A stretch of 64,000 nt of DNA. It comes from Ralstonia sp. RRA. GTDB lineage: Bacteria > Pseudomonadota > Gammaproteobacteria > Burkholderiales > Burkholderiaceae. How positions within the stretch are numbered: the first letter of the stretch is position 1; each line of letters begins with the position of its first letter. The position numbers and the translations under genes are program-made. This document shows, one piece after another, positions 58,595 to 64,000 of this stretch. The stretch is from assembly GCF_037023145.1 (NCBI RefSeq), contig NZ_CP146092.1, forward strand, positions 1,612,001 to 1,676,000, in the 5' to 3' direction. The notes below the pieces were generated by a model, which was not told where the DNA came from, made no database searches, and saw only the letters and a program-made list of their open reading frames with translations.

Positions 58595-59323
58595 TGCCAG
58601 GCCCAGGTAGGTCTCGATCACGCGCGGGTTGACGGCCAGTTCCTGCGCTGGGCCTTCGAGCGTCATATCCCCGGTTTCCAGCACATAGCCGTAATCAGCC
58701 ACCTGCAGGGCGGCGCGCGCGTTCTGTTCGATCAGCAGCGCCGCTACGCCGGTTTTGCGCAGGTCACTGATGATGTGGAAGATCTCTTTCACGATGAGCG
58801 GCGCCAGGCCAAGGCTCGGCTCGTCCAGCATCAGCAACTGCGGCTTGGCCATCAGCGCACGGCCCACGGCCAGCATCTGGCGCTCGCCACCGGACAGCGT
58901 GCCGGCTTCCTGTACGCGACGCTCCTTCAGGCGCGGGAACAGGTCGTAGACGACTTCCATCTGATCCAGATAGTTGCGCTCGCCCGCGCGCTTGCGGCGG
59001 TAGGCGCCAAGCACGAGGTTGTCCTCGACGCTCATGGTGGCGAACAGCTCGCGCTTTTCCGGCACCAGGCACATGCCGCGCGCCACGCGCTTTTCCACCG
59101 GCAGCCCAGTCAGGTTATGACCGAGATACGAGACCACGCCGTTGGCCGAACCGGTGGTCGGCAACGCGCCCATGATGGCGCCCAGCATGGTCGACTTGCC
59201 CGCGCCGTTCGGGCCGATGACAGTGACGATCTGCCCCGCCTCCACCTTGAGGTTGGCGCCGTGCAGCGCTTCCACCTTGCCATAGCGGACATGCAGGTCC
59301 TTCACTTCGAGAATGATCGACAT
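58580..59323 (-). CDS. livF: Branched-chain amino acid ABC transporter ATP-binding protein (LivF type)
   Basis: 247 residues. Walker [11 protein letters not shown], signature [16 protein letters not shown], Walker [15 protein letters not shown] and the LivF-typical C-terminus. AAGGAG precedes the ATG at 59323; the much longer upstream frame overlaps the previous gene. One of the two ATPases of a HAAT-family importer; the other is fused to a permease just upstream (59335). Confidence 0.92.
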   Translation of the reverse strand: MSIILEVKDLHVRYGKVEALHGANLKVEAGQIVTVIGPNGAGKSTMLGAIMGALPTTGSANGVVSYLGHNLTGLPVEKRVARGMCLVPEKRELFATMSVEDNLVLGAYRRKRAGERNYLDQMEVVYDLFPRLKERRVQEAGTLSGGERQMLAVGRALMAKPQLLMLDEPSLGLAPLIVKEIFHIISDLRKTGVAALLIEQNARAALQVADYGYVLETGDMTLEGPAQELAVNPRVIETYLGLAKKAA

Positions 59324-59334
59324 GCGCGCTCTCC

Positions 59335-61161
59335 TTATTCCACGCCGCCCAGATAGGCTTCCAGGACGGCCGGGTTCTGCTGCACTTCCTGCGGCAAACC
59401 TTCGGCGATCTTGGTGCCGAACTCCATCACGACCAGCCGATCGGTCAGATTCATGACGAAGTCCATGTCGTGCTCGACCAGCAGCACGCTCATGCCTTCG
59501 GCCTTCAGCTTGGTGAGCAGTGCGGCCAGGGCCTGCTTCTCCTTGTAGCGCAGGCCGGCTGCGGGTTCGTCCAACAGCAGGAGCGCCGGGTCGCAGCACA
59601 GCGCGCGGGCGATTTCCAGAATGCGCTGTTGACCAAGCGCCAGGCTGCCGGCTTCCTGATACATGCAATCCGCCAGGCCCACACGCTCCAGCTGGCGACG
59701 CGCCTCGAACAGCAGCTTCTGCTCTTCAGCCTGGTTCATGCGCACCACGCTGGCGAGCACCCCGCCCTGCGCCGCGAAGTCGCCGCGCAGGTGGGCGCCG
59801 ATCGCCACGTTCTCCAGCACCGTCATGCCCGAGAGCAATTGCACGTGCTGGAAAGTCCGGCCGATGCCGCGCTTGACGATCTCACGCGAGGGCTTGCCGC
59901 TGATCTGTTCGCCCCGGTAAAGCACCTCGCCGCGCGTGACCGGCAGCACGCCGGTGACAAGGTTGAAGGTGGTCGACTTGCCCGCACCGTTCGGGCCGAT
60001 CAGGCCGATGATCTCGCCGGCCTTGACCTGAAAGCTGACGTCGTTCACGGCAACGAGACCCCCAAACTCCTTGCGCGCCGCACGCACGTCGAGGATCAAC
60101 TCGCCCGCCTGTGGTTTCTCGCGCTGCTTGAGCGCGGGCGCATCGTCCGGCGCGCGGGCCGTCGGCGCCGACGGAAACAGCTTACGGATGAAGGGCCATA
60201 CGCCATCGCGGGCGTGCTGCAACAACAGCACCAACAGCACACCAAACACGATGATCTCGAAGTTGCCGTTGGAGCCCAGCAGCTTCGGCAAGATGCTCTG
60301 CAGGCTGTCCTTCAGGATGGTCAGCAAGCCCGCGCCCAGCACCGCACCCCACACATGGCCCACGCCACCGACCACCGCCATGAACAGATATTCGATGCCG
60401 TAGTTCAGGCCGAACGGCGTCGGGTTGACCGCGCGCTGCAAGTGCGCATAGAGAAAGCCCGAGATGCACGCCAGCACGGCCGCAAACACGAAGATCACCA
60501 CCTTCATCCACGCCGTGTTCACGCCCATCGCCTCGGCCATCGTGCCGCCGCCCTTTAGCGCGCGGATGGCGCGGCCTGGGCGCGAGTTCAACAGGTTCTG
60601 CACCACCAGCACCGCCACCACCACGACTGCCCAGATCAGGTAGAACATCTCGCGCCCGGTCTGCAAAGGCTTGCCAAGCACGTTCAGCACGGGAATGCCG
60701 TTCAGCCCGTCGTACTTGCCCAGAAACTCCAGATTGCCGAACAGGAAGAACAACGAAAGGCCCCACGCGATGGTCGCCAGCGGCAGGTAGTGGCCCGACA
60801 TGCGCATCGTGATGAGCCCGATCACATAAGCGCAGACCACCGTGATGACCAGCCCTGCGAGCAAGCCCAGCCACGGAGACAGCTCGTACTGCGTCGTCAG
60901 ATACGCCGTGCTGTACGCGCCCAGGCCAACAAACGCCGCTTGCCCAAACGAGGTCAGCCCACCCACACCCGTGAGCAGCACAAGACCCAGCGCGACAAGG
61001 CTATAGAGCCCGATGTAATTCAACAGCGTGATCCAGAACTCGGGCGTCGGCACCACCGGCACCAGCGCCAGCACGATCACGAAGAGTGCCGTCAACACGC
61101 GGTTACGCGAGAACCAGCCGCGCTGGCCGGTCTGGTCAGAAGATTTGGTGAGCGTGTTCAT
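59335..61161 (-). CDS. Fused branched-chain amino acid ABC permease (LivM) and ATPase (LivG)
   Basis: 608 residues: about 1-330 is a LivM-type permease with eight to ten helices and the ABC contact loop [16 protein letters not shown], and about 350-608 is a LivG ATPase with [27 protein letters not shown] (an unusual signature, LALGQ instead of LSGGQ) and [11 protein letters not shown]. In most bacteria these are separate genes; a continuous frame with no internal stop supports a genuine fusion. It is 11 bases upstream of livF and 4 bases downstream of livH. Confidence 0.92.
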   Translation of the reverse strand: MNTLTKSSDQTGQRGWFSRNRVLTALFVIVLALVPVVPTPEFWITLLNYIGLYSLVALGLVLLTGVGGLTSFGQAAFVGLGAYSTAYLTTQYELSPWLGLLAGLVITVVCAYVIGLITMRMSGHYLPLATIAWGLSLFFLFGNLEFLGKYDGLNGIPVLNVLGKPLQTGREMFYLIWAVVVVAVLVVQNLLNSRPGRAIRALKGGGTMAEAMGVNTAWMKVVIFVFAAVLACISGFLYAHLQRAVNPTPFGLNYGIEYLFMAVVGGVGHVWGAVLGAGLLTILKDSLQSILPKLLGSNGNFEIIVFGVLLVLLLQHARDGVWPFIRKLFPSAPTARAPDDAPALKQREKPQAGELILDVRAARKEFGGLVAVNDVSFQVKAGEIIGLIGPNGAGKSTTFNLVTGVLPVTRGEVLYRGEQISGKPSREIVKRGIGRTFQHVQLLSGMTVLENVAIGAHLRGDFAAQGGVLASVVRMNQAEEQKLLFEARRQLERVGLADCMYQEAGSLALGQQRILEIARALCCDPALLLLDEPAAGLRYKEKQALAALLTKLKAEGMSVLLVEHDMDFVMNLTDRLVVMEFGTKIAEGLPQEVQQNPAVLEAYLGGVE

Positions 61162-61165
61162 CGGC

Positions 61166-62218
61166 TTATTCCTCTTCTTCGACGTGCTTGGTGGTGAGCG
61201 ACCGCCACAGCAGCACGGGGATGATGAGCGTGAACACGATCACCTCCTTGAACGCCGACGCCCAGAACGATGAATACGACTCCAGCAGCCCCACCAGCAG
61301 CGCGCCCAGGGCAGCCACCGGATAGCTGACCAACCCGCCGACGATGGCGCCCACGAAACCCTTCAGGCCGATCAGGAAACCGGATTCGTAGTACACCGTG
61401 GTGAGGGGCGCGATCAGGATGCCGCACAGCGCGCCCAGCGCCGCCGCCAACGTAAAGGCCAGCCGCCCTGCCTGCGTGGTGCCGATGCCCACCAGCCGCG
61501 CCCCGAGCCGGTTCACGGCCGTCGCACGCAGCGCCTTGCCTGACACCGTGCGACCAAAGTAGAAGTACAGCGCCACAATCATCAGCACCGACACCGCGAC
61601 CACCCACAGGCTCTGGCCCGATACCGAGAGCGCCCCCAGATCAAAGCGCGCATCCGAGAAGGCATCGGTACGCGAGCCTTCCGCGCCGAACATCACAAGG
61701 CCCAGCCCCACCATCGCAAAGTGCACGCCCACCGAGACGATCAGCAGCACCAGCGTGCTCGCTTCGGCCAGGGGCTCGTAGGCCAGGCGGTAGATCATCG
61801 GCCCCATTGGAATGACGATGAGCAGCGCGAGTGCCACCTGCGCTGCCATCGGCAGTGTCATGGGCGACAGCGCGTTGGCCGCCGCATACACCGCCAGCGG
61901 AAAGACAAGATACTTGCCCGCGTAGATCACGCCCGTGCGCAACGCATGCAGGCGCAGTTCGGGTTGCAGCAGCGTGCGGCCCATCTCGACGAGGAAGGTC
62001 AGCACGCCAAGGGCCACGAGCATCGACGCGGACAGGGGCGCCTTGTTGGCCTGAATGGCTGCCAGCGTGAGCGCGCCATAAGCGACGAACTCCCCCTGTG
62101 GGATGAAGATCACGCGCGTGACCGAAAACACCAGCACGAGCGCCAATGCCAGGAGCGCGTAGATCGCGCCTGATGTCACGCCGTCCTGCGCCAGGATGGC
62201 GGCAATCGACAAGTCCAT
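61166..62218 (-). CDS. livH: Branched-chain amino acid ABC transporter permease (LivH type)
   Basis: 350 residues, longer than the usual 290-310 because of an extra segment around residues 75-120. Eight or nine helices; LivH-type start [38 protein letters not shown] and a C-terminal [12 protein letters not shown]. It is the first gene of the importer cassette. No periplasmic binding protein gene is in the window, so the substrate (amino acid, amide or aromatic acid) cannot be inferred with confidence. Confidence 0.9.
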   Translation of the reverse strand: MDLSIAAILAQDGVTSGAIYALLALALVLVFSVTRVIFIPQGEFVAYGALTLAAIQANKAPLSASMLVALGVLTFLVEMGRTLLQPELRLHALRTGVIYAGKYLVFPLAVYAAANALSPMTLPMAAQVALALLIVIPMGPMIYRLAYEPLAEASTLVLLIVSVGVHFAMVGLGLVMFGAEGSRTDAFSDARFDLGALSVSGQSLWVVAVSVLMIVALYFYFGRTVSGKALRATAVNRLGARLVGIGTTQAGRLAFTLAAALGALCGILIAPLTTVYYESGFLIGLKGFVGAIVGGLVSYPVAALGALLVGLLESYSSFWASAFKEVIVFTLIIPVLLWRSLTTKHVEEEE

Positions 62219-62343
62219 GAGTCTCCTCGTTCTTGTAGTCGTGGCATTCGCGCGAGCATGCAGGCCGCACGAGGGGGCACCACGAGTTACGAGATAGTAA
62301 ATTTCTTACGAAAGGATAAAATTGGCGAGAACCCTAAGAACCG

Positions 62344-63228
62344 CTAGCGCGCTGAGCGGGCTCGACGGGCGGCCGCCTTGGCCGGTTCCGGTGCCGGCAC
62401 CCGCAGCATGGCAGAAAGCTGTGTCACGAAGGCACGCAGCGTGGCTTCCAGTTCGCCGCCGCGTTCCGCATGAAAGAGCGGCTGCAGATTCAGCGCGATG
62501 AGTACCAGCTCCAGTTGCCCGCGCTCGCCAAACACCGGTAATGACAGTGCGCTCACTCCGGGCAACAGGCTGCCCGAAACCCACGACGCACCTTCCCTGC
62601 GAATGTCTTCACATAAGCGGTAGTAGTCCGTCAGCGAGCGCGGCAGACCCGGCAGATCGTCGCTGGCGCGCTCGTGCAGTTCGCGCTCGACCAGCGGCAG
62701 TGTCTGCTCGATCGGCAGATACGCACCGAACAGGCGGCCGGTGGCGGAATTGAGCATCGGCATGACGTCACCGATGCGCAGGTTCACCCCAGGTGCGCCG
62801 CCGGCCTTTTCCCAGTGCACGACGGTTGGGCCGCGATCGCTCCACACAGCAATGCCGATGGTGTGGCCGGTCTGGTCACGCATGCCAGCCAGCAAAGGCC
62901 GCGTGCGGACGATGGCATCGGTGCGGTTTAGACTCGCCAACCCCAGACGCAGCGCAAAGGGCCCAAGCTCATAACGGCCGGTGAGCGGGTCTTGCGAGAC
63001 AGCACCCACGCGCTGCAGGCTCACCAGATAGCGATGCGCCTTGGACGGATGCATGCCCGCTGCACGTGCAAGGTCACCCAGCGCCATCGCGCGCATGGCA
63101 TGCGTCAGCGCCACCAGCAATTGCGAGCCGACCTCGATGGACTGGATACCAGAACGGTCGCGATTTGCGCGCGCATCGTCAGCATCGCCATCGGGTGGCA
63201 GATCGTCTTCGACTTCAGTGGTCTCCAT
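62344..63228 (-). CDS. IclR-family transcriptional regulator
   Basis: 294 residues from the ATG at 63228. After an acidic N-terminal tail, the HTH (ALGDLARAAGMHPSKAHRYLVSLQRV) and IclR effector domain (HTIGIAVWSDRGPTVVHWEKA, MPMLNSATGRLFGAYL) follow. It is transcribed toward the liv cassette and diverges from the MBL gene. The palindrome at 63337-63354 lies in the divergent promoter region and is a good candidate operator. Confidence 0.88.
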   Translation of the reverse strand: METTEVEDDLPPDGDADDARANRDRSGIQSIEVGSQLLVALTHAMRAMALGDLARAAGMHPSKAHRYLVSLQRVGAVSQDPLTGRYELGPFALRLGLASLNRTDAIVRTRPLLAGMRDQTGHTIGIAVWSDRGPTVVHWEKAGGAPGVNLRIGDVMPMLNSATGRLFGAYLPIEQTLPLVERELHERASDDLPGLPRSLTDYYRLCEDIRREGASWVSGSLLPGVSALSLPVFGERGQLELVLIALNLQPLFHAERGGELEATLRAFVTQLSAMLRVPAPEPAKAAARRARSAR

Positions 63229-63336
63229 GTCCTCGTGGGGGGGCGCAAGTTGGGGTGCACCGGGCGGTGCCGGAGGCGACAAGTGCTGCGAGCGTAGCAT
63301 GCGGGCCGCCGCCGTTAATGGTGTTTTAATTTTTAT

Positions 63337-63354
63337 GCATTGTAAAAACAATGC
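63337..63354. promoter_or_regulatory. Perfect palindrome in the divergent promoter (candidate IclR operator)
   Basis: GCATTGT-AAAA-ACAATGC: seven perfect pairs around a 4-base AT centre, in an AT-rich stretch 109 bases upstream of the regulator start and 170 bases upstream of the MBL gene. The size and symmetry suit an IclR dimer site. Confidence 0.55.
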
Positions 63355-63524
63355 TTCTAATCATAATCAACGTATACCCTAGGCGCGCCACCCAACCGTG
63401 CGGTCTATGATGGCCAACGTTCGGTCTTGCCTGACATCCGCGTGCCCCCAACCGCGCTTTCACGGCATCTTCACCACCGAAATAAATTCCCCCAACCGTA
63501 ATTCACTACGACAGGAGTGACAGA

Positions 63525-64000
63525 ATGGCCAAAGCCTTCGCCTCGCAAGCCGACCTCGAGGCCAAACAAGTCACCTTCACCCAGCTCTCTCCCAACGCCT
63601 ACGCTTACACCGCCGAGGGCGACCCGAACTCGGGCGTCATCATCGGCGACGACTCGGTGCTGATCGTCGACACCACCGCCACCCCAGCGATGGCCCAAGA
63701 CCTGATCGCCCGCATCCGCGCGATCACCGACAAGCCGATCAAGCACGTGGTGCTGTCGCACTACCACGCAGTGCGCGTGCTGGGCGCGTCGGCCTACTTT
63801 GCCGAGGGCGCGCAGAACATCATCGCCAGCCGCGGCACGTACGAAATGATCGTCGAGCGCGGCGAAGCCGATATGAAGTCGGAAATCGAACGCTTCCCTC
63901 GCCTGTTCGCGGGTGTCGAAACCGTACCTGGCCTGACCTGGCCGACGCTGGTGTTCGAGCGCGAACTCACACTGTTCCTCGGCAAGCTGGAAGTGAAGAT
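63525..64000 (+). CDS. MBL-fold metallo-hydrolase (partial; continues past the window end)
   Basis: The first 158 residues are present. AGGAGTGACAGA precedes the ATG. MBL-type opening NAYAYTAEGDPNSGVIIGDDSVLIVDTTATP is followed by VVLSHYHAVRVLGASAYFA, where the canonical H-x-H-x-D-H has become H-Y-H-A-V-R: the Asp and last His are absent. The metal site, if any, must differ from that of standard beta-lactamase-fold hydrolases. It is regulated, presumably, by the divergent IclR gene. The 3' end is outside the window. Confidence 0.85.
   Translation, partial: MAKAFASQADLEAKQVTFTQLSPNAYAYTAEGDPNSGVIIGDDSVLIVDTTATPAMAQDLIARIRAITDKPIKHVVLSHYHAVRVLGASAYFAEGAQNIIASRGTYEMIVERGEADMKSEIERFPRLFAGVETVPGLTWPTLVFERELTLFLGKLEVK

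Noticed and set aside
1..64000. tRNA, rRNA, CRISPR array, insertion sequence or prophage
   Set aside because: No cloverleaf sequences, spaced direct repeats, transposase, integrase with catalytic residues or terminal inverted repeats were seen by eye; a tRNA/RNA search program was not run.

Overview
The window looks like chromosomal DNA of a high-GC beta-proteobacterium of the Burkholderiaceae, most like Ralstonia or Cupriavidus. This rests on recognisable gene families and is not a database identification. Coding density is high, most genes have a clear GGAG-type ribosome binding site, and same-strand runs often overlap by 4 to 11 bases. I see no rRNA, tRNA, CRISPR array, insertion sequence or phage genes.

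Region 1 (1-9.6 kb) is a low-oxygen/stress island. It holds a PAS sensor kinase with a NarL/FixJ-type response regulator, a true FNR with four cluster cysteines, two triple-BON proteins, a DksA/TraR zinc-finger protein, a flavodoxin-like protein, three universal stress proteins, a CBS-pair protein, a DUF2892 membrane protein and a zinc alcohol dehydrogenase. Three FNR-box-like sites sit in the promoters. From memory it resembles the low-oxygen-activated (lxa) locus of Burkholderia cenocepacia. Two unrelated genes follow (sterol-desaturase-family membrane protein, DUF985 cupin).

Region 2 (12.2-27.8 kb) is a uronate/aldarate catabolic regulon. A long minus-strand operon encodes an SDR, a CUT1 sugar ABC importer, a porin, an HpaI-type aldolase, uronate dehydrogenase, an SMP-30 lactonase, an alginate-lyase-family protein and an ExuT-like transporter. 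Facing it on the plus strand are a glucarate-dehydratase-like enolase, tartronate semialdehyde reductase and a LacI regulator. Operator-like GGAAAACG sites lie at all three promoters. Together they give an almost textbook route: uronate -> aldarolactone -> aldarate -> 5-keto-4-deoxyglucarate -> pyruvate + tartronate semialdehyde -> glycerate.

Region 3 (27.8-41.9 kb) is the most intriguing part: a 13-gene minus-strand operon with a Rieske oxygenase and its VanB-type reductase, an extradiol-type dioxygenase, an alpha/beta hydrolase, a cupin, two SDRs, an aldehyde dehydrogenase, a TPP-dependent enzyme, an L-aspartate-dehydrogenase homologue, an MFS carrier, an IclR regulator and a small recombinase-HTH-like protein. 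A porin is apparently co-controlled through a shared palindrome. It looks like a catabolic pathway for an undetermined, perhaps nitrogen-containing, aromatic compound.

Region 4 (42.3-51 kb) has a chemoreceptor, a GNAT protein, a DUF2798/LysR pair, and a run that looks like an envelope redox chain (cytochrome-b-like membrane protein, ApbE flavin transferase, FMN-binding protein, porin, di-haem peroxidase-like protein).

Region 5 (51-64 kb) has an aspartate 4-decarboxylase/aspartate:alanine antiporter pair (a proton-motive cycle), a D-amino-acid-transaminase-like protein, small envelope proteins, a branched-chain amino-acid ABC cassette with a natural LivM-LivG fusion but no binding protein, an IclR regulator, and the start of an MBL-fold protein with an altered metal motif.
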